A DNA stretch of 64,000 bases from Maribellus maritimus (GTDB taxonomy: Bacteria > Bacteroidota > Bacteroidia > Bacteroidales > Prolixibacteraceae), in assembly GCF_022267315.1 (NCBI RefSeq), contig NZ_JAIKLE010000011.1, positions 1 through 64,000 of the forward strand, read 5' to 3'. The translations under genes were made by a program, and so were the position numbers. The notes below the pieces were generated by a model that worked only from the letters and a program-made list of their open reading frames with translations, was not told the origin of the DNA and searched no databases. Shown here piece after piece: positions 28,026 to 36,553 of this stretch (position 1 is the stretch's first letter; the number at the start of each line of letters is the position of its first letter).

Positions 28026-28895
28026 TTAATCCCAAAAGTTTAACCATTCACGTGTTCCTTTATACCGGCACGAAAGTGTAGCAATTTCGGAGGCTTTTTT
28101 CAATGCCTTTTCAAAGTTGTTATATTGAACAAAATAATAGCAGAAAGCTCCGTGAAGAAAATCGCCTGCACCAAGGGTATCAATCACTTGATTACCTTCT
28201 ACCGGTATTTTTTCATAAGTATTATTATTGTAAAAGAGTATCGGTTTTTCACCTCTTGAAATTGCAAAATATTTTACATTTTTTTCTTTCAGATAAGAAA
28301 GTACCTGTTGATTATTATTTGTAAATTGTGGATAAAAATTATTTGAACAAATGGCTACATCTGCATAATACAGAAGTTCGTCATACTGAGGTTTCCAACT
28401 CCCACAGTCAAGAACCACCGGGATATTTTTTGTTTTTGCAATTTTTGCACATTCTATACCAATCTCAGGATAAAATCCATCAAGCATCACTATATCAGGA
28501 CGTTCTGATTCAATTATATATTCTGCTGTTATTTTGGGACAAATTGTCTCAGGATGATGGGTGAAAATGTTACGTTCTCCATTTTTTAACGAACTCACAA
28601 CCGATGCAAGGATGGGGCTAAACTCCTCCCCTTCTATTAAATCAGTCAGGATTACATTTGTCTTATGGAAATCGTTTTTTACAAAATCAGAAAAAGAATG
28701 ATTCCCAACGGCTGAAATCAGGCTTGCATTGCCACTCAGTTTAGCAAAAATAACGGCCGCATTTGTTGCCGGGCCACCAACCAAAATATCGGGAGGCTGA
28801 GATTTTAATTTAACATTTGACACAGGGAACTCTTCGACAAAGTACTGAATATCAATAGTTGTTACCCCAATAAAAAGTCCCCTGCTCTTAGTCAT
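28026..28895 (-). CDS. PfkB family sugar/nucleoside kinase
   Basis: A 289-residue ribokinase-fold protein. It shows the N-terminal GGPATNAAVIFAKLSG and the C-terminal signature DTLGAGDFLHGAFCYYF with the catalytic Asp. The substrate may be a sugar, nucleoside or phosphosugar. It is the last of three genes (fabG, sulfotransferase, kinase) on the minus strand, 15 bp after the sulfotransferase. Confidence 0.88.
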   Translation of the reverse strand: MTKSRGLFIGVTTIDIQYFVEEFPVSNVKLKSQPPDILVGGPATNAAVIFAKLSGNASLISAVGNHSFSDFVKNDFHKTNVILTDLIEGEEFSPILASVVSSLKNGERNIFTHHPETICPKITAEYIIESERPDIVMLDGFYPEIGIECAKIAKTKNIPVVLDCGSWKPQYDELLYYADVAICSNNFYPQFTNNNQQVLSYLKEKNVKYFAISRGEKPILFYNNNTYEKIPVEGNQVIDTLGAGDFLHGAFCYYFVQYNNFEKALKKASEIATLSCRYKGTREWLNFWD

Positions 28896-28910
28896 AAACC
28901 GGAATTCCTG

Positions 28911-29504
28911 TTATTTTTTATAATTAAAAAAAACGAAATCATCATAATAAATATCCTGCACAATTTTTTTTGTCTCAGGTGTAAAGTATTCTTCCCACGA
29001 TTTATGTTTTGATGCATTGGTAATTTTCAATTTATAGTTCCCAAGATTCATCATTTTACAAAATTCATCAAAATCTTTTTGAAGATTTTCCATGCGCAAA
29101 ACTGTTTCCACTTCGGGATCTCCCTCTTTGTTATAAATCCAAAAGACTTGTGGTAAAAAATGAAGCTGTTTCTTAGAAGCTGTTTCCAGTCCATTTTTTA
29201 CAAAATCGTCAAAATCTTTGTATCTGGCAACAAACTTTTCACGATCGACCAAATCACCTTTATGAGTGGTTTTTTCCATCAGATAATAATAGGACGAAAC
29301 CAAACGATCATAAGGATTACGGGAAATACAAAATGCGTGAATTTTTTGTTTACCCCTGTGGGCTGCCAGCAACCTTTTATTTCTTCGCCTGATGTTATGT
29401 GTAACTACTTTTATGCCTTCTTTGCGACATAATGGACGAATACTGTTGCCGGCATTTTTGGGTATGTGTACAAAAAATATTTTTCTTTTTGAAGAAAACA
29501 GCAT
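28911..29504 (-). CDS. sulfotransferase family 2 protein
   Basis: These enzymes move sulfate from PAPS to a carbohydrate or other acceptor. The 197-residue protein shows the PAPS 5'-phosphosulfate loop FFVHIPKNAGNS and the 3'-phosphate motif SRNPYDRLVSSYYY. No signal or transmembrane segment is evident, so it would act in the cytosol. It lies between fabG (1 bp gap) and a PfkB kinase, probably in one operon. The acceptor is unknown. Confidence 0.85.
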   Translation of the reverse strand: MLFSSKRKIFFVHIPKNAGNSIRPLCRKEGIKVVTHNIRRRNKRLLAAHRGKQKIHAFCISRNPYDRLVSSYYYLMEKTTHKGDLVDREKFVARYKDFDDFVKNGLETASKKQLHFLPQVFWIYNKEGDPEVETVLRMENLQKDFDEFCKMMNLGNYKLKITNASKHKSWEEYFTPETKKIVQDIYYDDFVFFNYKK

Positions 29505-29505
29505 G

Positions 29506-30252
29506 TTAAGTATTCATTGCACCACAAACCTGGATAACCTGTCCGCTGACATAGGAAGATAAATCAGAAGCAAGGAACGTTGCAACTCCTGCTACCTCTT
29601 CGGGTGTACCACCTCGTTTTAACGGAATTGACGCTTCCCACGCTTTTCTGGCATCTTCCGGAATTTTGCCGGTCATTTCAGTAATGATAAATCCGGGTGC
29701 GATTGCGTTTGAACGAATCCCCCGAGATCCCAATTCGCGGGCTACTGACTTGGTAAAACCAATAATTCCGGCTTTTGAAGCAGAGTAGTTGGCTTGTCCG
29801 GCATTTCCACTTACACCAACTACCGAACTTAAATTAATAATTGAGCCCGATCGTTGTTTTAACATCGTGCGCTGGGCTGCTTTTGTAAAATTAAATACCG
29901 ATTTAAGATTTATATTAATTACAGCATCCCATTGATCTTCAGTCATACGCATCAAAAGTGTATCCTTGGTGATACCTGCATTGTTTACCAAAGCATCAAT
30001 CCTTCCAAAGTCTTTTACAATTTCGCTCACAACTTTATCAGTTTCCTCAAACTTACTGGCATCCGAAGCATATCCTTTAGCCTGTACACAGAGTGCTTTT
30101 AGTTCTTCCTCGGTAGCTTTCATATTTTCGTCTTCAAACAAATCGGTAAAAGCAACATTACATCCTTCCTGTGCAAATTTTATTGCTATTGCCTTCCCAA
30201 TTCCGCGTGAAGCGCCGGTAATTATCGCTGTTTTTCCTTCAAGTAACTTCAT
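29506..30252 (-). CDS. fabG: 3-oxoacyl-[acyl-carrier-protein] reductase
   Basis: FabG reduces beta-ketoacyl-ACP with NADPH in fatty acid elongation. The 248-residue protein has the cofactor motif TGASRGIG, NNAGIT, the catalytic Ser and YSASK (in NLSSVVGVSGNAGQANYSASKAG), and the C-terminal SSYVSGQVIQVCGAM. All catalytic residues are present, unlike the SDR at 19673. It heads a probable operon and has a TATATTTG -7 box upstream. Confidence 0.88.
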   Translation of the reverse strand: MKLLEGKTAIITGASRGIGKAIAIKFAQEGCNVAFTDLFEDENMKATEEELKALCVQAKGYASDASKFEETDKVVSEIVKDFGRIDALVNNAGITKDTLLMRMTEDQWDAVININLKSVFNFTKAAQRTMLKQRSGSIINLSSVVGVSGNAGQANYSASKAGIIGFTKSVARELGSRGIRSNAIAPGFIITEMTGKIPEDARKAWEASIPLKRGGTPEEVAGVATFLASDLSSYVSGQVIQVCGAMNT

Positions 30253-30272
30253 GATTTTTAATTTTAGTTGCG

Positions 30273-30280
30273 CAAATATA
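30273..30280 (-). promoter_or_regulatory. fabG -7 box (TATATTTG)
   Basis: TATATTTG on the minus strand matches TAnnTTTG, about 20 bp upstream of the fabG ATG. Confidence 0.55.
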
Positions 30281-30382
30281 ATTGTTCTTTGCTTTTATTA
30301 AAAAGTTGAACACTTCAAATCCTTTAAATACGAGTTGAAATCGTTGTGGCATATTTAACGTTCAAACCAATAGTTGAAATAT

Positions 30383-31120
30383 TCAAAATAATTCTTTCTC
30401 AAGCAGTGCCATAATTTCTCCTGCTTTCCCTGGCAAATGAATATCGGTAACCTGCTCGGTAAACAATGATTCTTCCGGATTAATTTCAATAATAATGGCG
30501 CCGTTTTGTTTAGCCGTTCTGGGAACATACGAGGCGGGAACTACTTCTCCTGTTGAGCCGATTATGATACAAACTCCAGCTTTTTCAGCATCGGCAAACG
30601 AATTCGAATAAGCATCTTGAGGAATTCCTTCTCCAAAGAAAATAAAATCGGGTTTTAAAATTTGATTATCACTTTTACAACGTGGCGGAATATTTTTAAG
30701 ATCATATTCACTGGCATCATAAATTTTTCCACATTTTAAACATTTTAGCTTTTTTGAGTTTCCATGAAATTCGTGCACTGTTTTGTTTCCGGCGTCGAAG
30801 TGAAGATTATCGATATTCTGAGTAATTACTGAATTTAACAATCCTTTCCGTTCCATTCGGGCAAGAACTTCGTGTGCCTTGTTTGGTTTTGCATAGGCAA
30901 AAAAGTCGTAAAAAATTTCACGAATATGTACCCAACATTCTTCTTCGTTGTTTAAATAATACCCCAAATCCAGAACCTCAGGATTGTATTTATTCCACAA
31001 ACCGTGTTCCCCTCTAAAAGGAGGTACACCGCTTTCTACTGAAATGCCGGCGCCTGTAAATGCAATCGTAAATTTCGACTCTTTTATTATTTCTGCTGAT
31101 TCTTTAATAAGAAGATTCAT
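30383..31120 (-). CDS. cobB: NAD-dependent protein deacylase (sirtuin)
   Basis: Sirtuins remove acyl groups from lysines using NAD. The 245-residue protein has GAGISVESGVPPFRG, QNIDNLH with the catalytic His in HEFHGN, and the zinc region CLKCGK followed by PPRCKSD. Most family members have a second CxxC here; this one reads CxxD, so the zinc site may be altered. The closing segments IIGSTGEVVPAS and IIIEINPEES are standard. It is divergent from mnmE. Confidence 0.9.
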   Translation of the reverse strand: MNLLIKESAEIIKESKFTIAFTGAGISVESGVPPFRGEHGLWNKYNPEVLDLGYYLNNEEECWVHIREIFYDFFAYAKPNKAHEVLARMERKGLLNSVITQNIDNLHFDAGNKTVHEFHGNSKKLKCLKCGKIYDASEYDLKNIPPRCKSDNQILKPDFIFFGEGIPQDAYSNSFADAEKAGVCIIIGSTGEVVPASYVPRTAKQNGAIIIEINPEESLFTEQVTDIHLPGKAGEIMALLEKELF

Positions 31121-31165
31121 TTTAAATCTGTTTTTTCCTGTTTAAAACTAATCAAAATAATGATT

Positions 31166-31173
31166 TATCTTTG
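31166..31173 (+). promoter_or_regulatory. mnmE -7 box (TATCTTTG)
   Basis: TATCTTTG matches TAnnTTTG. It lies inside the frame extension from 31160, so translation should start at the ATG at 31190. Confidence 0.6.
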
Positions 31174-31189
31174 CGGAAAGATTTTGAAA

Positions 31190-32587
31190 ATGATAGATCA
31201 ATCAACGATATGCGCTATTTCAAGCTCGCCCGGAACAGGAGCTATTGCGGTAATTCGCCTTTCAGGAAGTGAGGCGATAAGTATTACAGATAAAGTTTTT
31301 CAGAGTCCGAAAAAAGGCAAAAAACTGGTTGAGCAAAATCCAAATACGCTGCATTTTGGACAAATTGTATTTAAAGATGAAGTAGTTGACGAAGTTGTTG
31401 TTTGCCTGTTTCTTGAACCGCATTCTTTCACCGGCGAGAATATTGTTGAAATTTCCTGTCATGGCTCCACATTTATTCAACAAAAAATACTCGAAGTCTT
31501 GGTTGAAAATGGTGCCCGGCTGGCACTGCCCGGCGAATTTACACAACGTGCTTTTTTGAATGGCAAAATGGATTTATCGCAGGCCGAAGCGGTGGCCGAT
31601 GTAATTGCATCATCAAATGCTGCATCTCATAAACTGGCTTTAAACCAGATGCGGGGTGGTTTTTCCAGGGAAATCAATGATCTGCGGAGTCAGCTTTTGC
31701 ATTTTACGGCTATGGTTGAACTGGAACTGGATTTTAGTGAAGAGGATGTGGAATTTGCCGACCGAACAGAACTAAAAAATCTGACAGAAAGAATAGAAAA
31801 GTTACTGCGAAAACTTAAAAACTCATTTCAACTGGGAAATGCCATAAAAAACGGAATTCCCGTGGCCATTATAGGAGAAACAAACGTTGGTAAATCAACG
31901 TTACTGAATGCGCTTCTAAATGAAGATAAGGCTATCGTTTCTGATATTCACGGAACCACACGCGACGTAATTGAAGATGTGGTAAATATTCACGGCACAG
32001 CATTTCGTTTTTTTGACACGGCCGGAATCAGGGAAACAGAAGACCAGATTGAAAACCTTGGAATAGAACGCACCTACAGTAAACTGGAACAGGCTACAGC
32101 TGTTTTGCTGGTGGTGGATACAAACAACCCCTACCCGATAGTTTTTGGGCGAATCAACAAAATCAGAGAGCGGGTTACCAACGGACAAACGTTAATAATT
32201 GTCGCAAATAAAATTGATACCGGGCAACGGGAAACCATACAGGAATTGGAGCTGCTGGATTTAACAGACGATGAAAAAATGGTTTTTATTGCGGCAAAAA
32301 ATAAGGACAACCTCGATGAGTTGATTGATTTGATGATTCATTCCGTCAATATAGAAGCCGCCAGTCAGGAAGACATAATTGTAACCAACGCGCGCCACTA
32401 CGAAATACTAAAGAATGCGCACGAAGCAATTCTTCGCGTTCTTCAGGGACTGGAGAACGGAATTACCGGTGATTTTCTTGCTCAGGATATTCGGGAGTGT
32501 TTGCACTACTTAGGTGAAATTACCGGTGAGATATCTACCCACGAAGTACTTGGCCATATTTTTAAGAATTTTTGTATCGGAAAGTGA
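31190..32587 (+). CDS. mnmE: tRNA modification GTPase MnmE
   Basis: MnmE works with MnmG to modify wobble uridine in tRNA. The 465-residue protein has the N-terminal folate-binding domain (ICAISSSPGTGAIAVIRLSG), helical domain, G domain with GETNVGKSTLLNA, DIHGTTRD, DTAGIRE and NKID, and the C-terminal CIGK whose Cys is essential. The stop TGA at 32585-32587 lies in a direct repeat whose second copy, 26.5 kb away, reads CIGK-TAA. The stop codon used here therefore appears to come from the integrated element. Confidence 0.96.
   Translation: MIDQSTICAISSSPGTGAIAVIRLSGSEAISITDKVFQSPKKGKKLVEQNPNTLHFGQIVFKDEVVDEVVVCLFLEPHSFTGENIVEISCHGSTFIQQKILEVLVENGARLALPGEFTQRAFLNGKMDLSQAEAVADVIASSNAASHKLALNQMRGGFSREINDLRSQLLHFTAMVELELDFSEEDVEFADRTELKNLTERIEKLLRKLKNSFQLGNAIKNGIPVAIIGETNVGKSTLLNALLNEDKAIVSDIHGTTRDVIEDVVNIHGTAFRFFDTAGIRETEDQIENLGIERTYSKLEQATAVLLVVDTNNPYPIVFGRINKIRERVTNGQTLIIVANKIDTGQRETIQELELLDLTDDEKMVFIAAKNKDNLDELIDLMIHSVNIEAASQEDIIVTNARHYEILKNAHEAILRVLQGLENGITGDFLAQDIRECLHYLGEITGEISTHEVLGHIFKNFCIGK
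32570..32587 (+). repeat. attL: 18-bp direct repeat at the mnmE 3' end
   Basis: The sequence TTTTGTATCGGAAAGTGA encodes F-C-I-G-K-stop of mnmE. It matches the copy at 59106-59123 at 16 of 18 positions, including the 13-bp exact core TGTATCGGAAAGT (32573-32585). It lies about 140 bp before the integrase gene. Confidence 0.85.
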
Positions 32588-32694
32588 TAAAGGAAAATAA
32601 AAGAAACTAAATGACAATATATGAGATATTTACAATAAATATCACAAATCAAAATTTCCTATTATTTACTTTTTATATCTAATTTTTTGCTATA

Positions 32695-32727
32695 TTTTTA
32701 CAACTCAAAGCACTAAAGTTGTAAAAA
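32695..32727. promoter_or_regulatory. 10-bp inverted repeat just before the integrase start
   Basis: TTTTTACAAC (32695-32704) and GTTGTAAAAA (32718-32727) are perfect arms separated by 13 bp. The right arm ends 1 bp before the integrase ATG and the left arm overlaps the likely -7 region (TATTTTTA). This is a plausible operator or an Int/Xis binding site. Confidence 0.5.
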
Positions 32728-32728
32728 A

Positions 32729-33862
32729 ATGAAAATAAAGCTACGACAAAGAAATTTAAAGGATGGAAGAATAAGCTTATTCCTTGAATATTACAAAGGT
32801 TACACTAAAGACAAGGATGGAAAGATAAAACACAACCGGGAGTTTGAAAACCTGGAGATTTATCTAACCGATACCCAAAAAAACCAAAAACAAAAACAAC
32901 AGAATAAGGAAAAGCTAATTCTTGCAGATAAAATTTTAACTCAGAGAAAAGCAGAATACAACGCCGGAAAGTTTGGCTTTCAAAATACTTCAAAAATCAA
33001 TATAAACTTTATTGAGTATTTCAATAATATGACCGAAGAAAGGTTTGAAAGCACCGGAAATTATGACAATTGGAGAAGCACATACAACCATTTGGTTAAA
33101 TACTTTGGAGAAAACATCACATTTAAAAATTTTGATGGGGAGAAATTAAAATCATTCAAAAGTTATTTGGATTCCACTGCGACAACTCCGCAAGGTAAAC
33201 CGCTCTCAGCAAATACTAAACAATCCTACTTTTCAAAAGTTAAAGCGGCACTAAACCAAGCATTCAAAGAACGTATTATTTATGAAAATCCGGGAGATTT
33301 AGTTAAGGGGTTCCCAAAGACAGAAGTAGAGAGACCATATCTCACTCAAAGTGAAGTGCAAAAATTAGCTTTGGCAGAATGCAGGATTCCTGTTTTAAAA
33401 AAAGCCTTTCTATTTGCTTGTTTGACAGGACTCAGGTACTCAGATATAGAAAAACTTCTTTGGAAGGAAGTCCGAGAAAATGAGGATGAATTGAGGATAG
33501 TTTTCACACAAAAGAAAACCGATGGACTTGAATATTTATACATAAGTAAAAATGCCAGGGAGATTTTAGGTGAAAGAAAAGCACCTGATGATACGGTGTT
33601 TGATGGACTAAAATATTCTGCGCAAACTTCTAATATTTTAATGAAATGGGCTTATAAAGCTGGTGTACACAAAGAATTTACATTTCATTCGAGCCGACAC
33701 ACGAATGCAATTCTTATGCTTGAAAATGGAGCAGACATCTACACAGTTTCCAAAAGGCTTGGTCACAAAGAACTAAGAACAACCGAAATTTATGCTAAAA
33801 TTGTTGACAAAAAGCAAAAAGAAGCTGCCAATATTATACCCCAGATAAATATGTCGTTATGA
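32729..33862 (+). CDS. tyrosine recombinase (integrase) of the element
   Basis: The enzyme should catalyse integration into and excision from the mnmE 3' end. The 377-residue protein has an arm-binding N-terminal region, a SAM-like core-binding domain (about 95-190) and a catalytic domain with Arg236 (TGLRYSD), His320 and Arg323 (FHSSRHTN), His346 (RLGHKELR) and nucleophile Tyr355 (TTEIYAKI). All catalytic residues are present. The next gene overlaps its stop by 4 bp. Confidence 0.93.
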   Translation: MKIKLRQRNLKDGRISLFLEYYKGYTKDKDGKIKHNREFENLEIYLTDTQKNQKQKQQNKEKLILADKILTQRKAEYNAGKFGFQNTSKININFIEYFNNMTEERFESTGNYDNWRSTYNHLVKYFGENITFKNFDGEKLKSFKSYLDSTATTPQGKPLSANTKQSYFSKVKAALNQAFKERIIYENPGDLVKGFPKTEVERPYLTQSEVQKLALAECRIPVLKKAFLFACLTGLRYSDIEKLLWKEVRENEDELRIVFTQKKTDGLEYLYISKNAREILGERKAPDDTVFDGLKYSAQTSNILMKWAYKAGVHKEFTFHSSRHTNAILMLENGADIYTVSKRLGHKELRTTEIYAKIVDKKQKEAANIIPQINMSL

Positions 33863-34626
33863 GTAAGCCTGTTATAAACATCATCTTTATTGTAGCATTT
33901 ACATATCCAGCATTGAGGTTCATTTACAAATATTTAATTCTATTACTGTTTTCTGTGATTAAACGAGAAAAATTTGAATGGAATAAAGAAATTGATAAAC
34001 CCCGAATTCTATTTTACCTGGCTTTTTCTTTTTTAGCTGGGCTTTTGTGGTACATATTAGTTTTTCAAACTATACAACCTCTTGGCAAATTGCAATTTCT
34101 TTCAGATATTATACAAAGTATCTTTATTATAGGAGCGATACGCATAAGTCTGATTTTAAATGAAACATGGACAAAGCGATTTGATGAGATATCAATCATT
34201 AGAGAAATTAAAAGTTTAGTTTCAACTCAATTACGTTGTATTATTAGAGATGACAACAAAATAAAACAGTTGCATCATGCCCTAAACGATAACTATATAA
34301 ATTGTACTTTCCCGTCGTTCTATGCTTTTATAAAACAAAAGCATTTAGGAAAGCTTCCCAAAATAATTTGGATTGATTTTTTTAGGAATAAGGCCAACAG
34401 GCAAACGCTTATAGAACTGGTTACAAATTTATTTCCCGGCCTTTATAAAAAAGACGGTTCGTTAGATAGAATAACATTAGAAAACTTAATTCATGATTAT
34501 TTCTGCGAAGAAGATGGCTCTCCCATTATTCTGGGAAAAAAGCCTATCGATAAATTCATAGAAAAGACAACTGAACCAAAAGAGAAAATAAAGACACTTA
34601 TAAAAAGCTTTATATCAACAAAATAA
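33859..34626 (+). CDS. hypothetical membrane protein coupled to the integrase
   Basis: A 255-residue protein, not recognised. It has three hydrophobic segments (about 5-35, 50-72 and 83-100) and a soluble C-terminal part rich in Lys, Leu and Ile (about 105-255). The ATG overlaps the integrase TGA as ATGA, so translation is probably coupled. Its place in the element suggests a role in integration, transfer or host interaction, but nothing in the sequence names one. Confidence 0.7.
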   Translation: MSKPVINIIFIVAFTYPALRFIYKYLILLLFSVIKREKFEWNKEIDKPRILFYLAFSFLAGLLWYILVFQTIQPLGKLQFLSDIIQSIFIIGAIRISLILNETWTKRFDEISIIREIKSLVSTQLRCIIRDDNKIKQLHHALNDNYINCTFPSFYAFIKQKHLGKLPKIIWIDFFRNKANRQTLIELVTNLFPGLYKKDGSLDRITLENLIHDYFCEEDGSPIILGKKPIDKFIEKTTEPKEKIKTLIKSFISTK

Positions 34627-34725
34627 AATCCATCCCCCATCCTAATACCCATTACGTCCCCTTTCTCCCCGTTGCTATATATTTTGCTATTCTTTTCCTT
34701 TGATTCCAGATATCTAAAAAAGGAA

Positions 34726-34741
34726 AACGAAAGCTTTCGTT
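34726..34741. promoter_or_regulatory. 16-bp perfect palindrome before the HTH gene
   Basis: AACGAAAGCTTTCGTT ends 25 bp before the ATG of the excisionase-like gene. Perfect dyad symmetry of this length in a leader suits an operator, perhaps for that HTH protein itself. Confidence 0.45.
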
Positions 34742-34766
34742 CATTATTCACTAAAAAATAATAACA

Positions 34767-35054
34767 ATGAACGAATTTAAAATTGCTGAAAAGCTTGACC
34801 GTATCGAGCGACTAATTATTTCGAACAAAAAGGTACTGACATTTGATGAAGCGTGTGAATACACAGGCCTGTCACGTTCCTATTTATACAAACTAACTTC
34901 TTCCGGGAGAATACCATTCTCTAAACCAAATGGAAAAATTATTTTCTTTGAAAAAGAAAAATTAGACAACTGGCTTCTTCAGAATAGTCATAAATCCGAT
35001 GACGAAATAGAAGAGGAATCTCTTAGCTACGTCATAAAAAAGAAAAAAGCGTAA
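34767..35054 (+). CDS. excisionase-like helix-turn-helix protein
   Basis: A 95-residue protein with an HTH_17-type MerR/Xis DNA-binding domain: LTFDEACEYTGLSRSYLYKLTSSGRIPFSKPNGKIIFFEKEKLDNWL. Such proteins bend DNA to steer the integrase to excision, and some repress transcription. An acidic and then basic tail follows. It lies between the integrase pair and the replication genes. Confidence 0.82.
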   Translation: MNEFKIAEKLDRIERLIISNKKVLTFDEACEYTGLSRSYLYKLTSSGRIPFSKPNGKIIFFEKEKLDNWLLQNSHKSDDEIEEESLSYVIKKKKA

Positions 35055-35108
35055 AGCCCTACCCTTACGCTAAATATCAATTGGTTTTCCTAATTCAGAA
35101 AACCTGAT

Positions 35109-36311
35109 GTGAAAGATACAGGTTTTCGACAAACTAAAGAACAAATGGATTCAAAAGATAACTTATATGTCGTTGAAAATCCGAAAAAGAAAACAATCTT
35201 CGATTATACAGCAGAATATTTGTTTGAAAAATACGACATCCGGTACAATGAAATTTCGCATGATTATGAAGTTTCATTGAAGGAAGAAAATAACTGGCAT
35301 ATACTTAACGTCAACTCGCTGATAATAGAATTGGCTAAGGTTAGTATTGATGTAACGCCCAAGAAGCTGGAAATATTTATTAAGTCGGATTGGATTGAAA
35401 AGCATAACCCTATTCAAAATTATTTCAATTCGTTACCAGTTTGGAACGGCATAGATTATATCAAGAAATACTGTTCTTATGTACCAACCTTTGAAGACGA
35501 AGCATTTTTATATCATTTTCGTAAATGGTTGGTTCGTACGGTAAGGTGTGCACTCGAACCAGAATATTTTAACAAACAGACATTTATTATTAGCCATCGA
35601 GGACAAAGTTCCGGCAAATCTAACTGGTGCCGGTTTCTTTGCCCGCCAAGATTATCTGCTTACATGGCCGAGGACATAAGCAACGATAAAGATGCCAGAA
35701 TTCAGCTAAGCCGAAATTTCCTGCTGAATCTGGATGAATTGGCCGTACTGAGCAGGAAAGACATAAACGCACTGAAAGCCTTTTTCAGCAAAACCTTTAT
35801 CAATGAGCGCTTGCCTTATGACCGCAAAAACACAACGTTGCCCAGGATTTGCTCATTTATTAGCTCTACAAATATGACCACATTCCTGAACGATGAAACA
35901 GGCTCTGTGAGGTGGCTGTGTTTTGAACTCCGTGACACAATAAATTTTGCTTACTCGAAAGAAACCGACATTGATAACATTTGGGTGCAAGCTTATCATT
36001 TGGCTTACAAGGAACCGGGGTTCAATCCAGAATTAACGGTAAATGATGTGAACGAAAATGAAGAGCGCAACAAGAAATATACCCGGTTAACGACAGAACA
36101 GGAACTCATTGCCAAGTACTTCGAAAAATCGCAAGACATGGCCGACTTCGTTACTGCCTCCGATGTGTTGAGTGTATTAGGCCCCCTGAATTTCAGGTTA
36201 AACCACATTAATATCGGGAAAGCTCTGTCAGGGTTCAACTTTCAACGAATTAAGCACTCCCGAAAACAAGTTTGGGGATATTTGGCAAAATCAAATTTCA
36301 ATCCTGATTGA
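35109..36311 (+). CDS. VapE-type superfamily 3 helicase-like protein
   Basis: The 400-residue protein matches the VapE (virulence-associated E) family of helicase-like ATPases used in replication of phages and mobile islands. It has the family pattern NPIQNYFNSLPVWNG, a Walker A GQSSGKS (165-171), Walker B in FLLNLDELAVL, and CSFISSTNMTTFLNDETGSVRWLCFEL. The iteron-rich stretch and primase gene directly downstream point to a role in replicating the excised circle. Confidence 0.85.
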   Translation: MKDTGFRQTKEQMDSKDNLYVVENPKKKTIFDYTAEYLFEKYDIRYNEISHDYEVSLKEENNWHILNVNSLIIELAKVSIDVTPKKLEIFIKSDWIEKHNPIQNYFNSLPVWNGIDYIKKYCSYVPTFEDEAFLYHFRKWLVRTVRCALEPEYFNKQTFIISHRGQSSGKSNWCRFLCPPRLSAYMAEDISNDKDARIQLSRNFLLNLDELAVLSRKDINALKAFFSKTFINERLPYDRKNTTLPRICSFISSTNMTTFLNDETGSVRWLCFELRDTINFAYSKETDIDNIWVQAYHLAYKEPGFNPELTVNDVNENEERNKKYTRLTTEQELIAKYFEKSQDMADFVTASDVLSVLGPLNFRLNHINIGKALSGFNFQRIKHSRKQVWGYLAKSNFNPD

Positions 36312-36342
36312 AATGTTTTTGCTTAAAAATACGATTTAAAGC

Positions 36343-36520
36343 TACCTGCTTACCTTAACATACCCAGAGTGGCGTAAACAAAAGGGCTTCTACAGGTAAG
36401 AATATTACCATTCTTCTTACCTGAACCTTACCTAAGTTACCCAAAAGGTAAAACAGGTAAGTTAAAATAAGTGTCTACCTATGTTCTGACCGGCTGATTA
36501 TCTACACAAAGGTAAGTAGG
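36343..36520. repeat. iteron-like cluster of AGGTAAG/CTTACCT
   Basis: In the 240-bp gap between the helicase and primase genes the heptamer occurs exactly six times: CTTACCT at 36349, 36416 and 36427; AGGTAAG at 36394, 36455 and 36510. Degenerate copies lie at 36343, 36446, 36476 and 36517. Repeats of this kind typify initiator-binding sites of replication origins. Confidence 0.55.
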
Positions 36521-36553
36521 TAGGCAATTTTCAACATTTTAAAATATTTGCCG

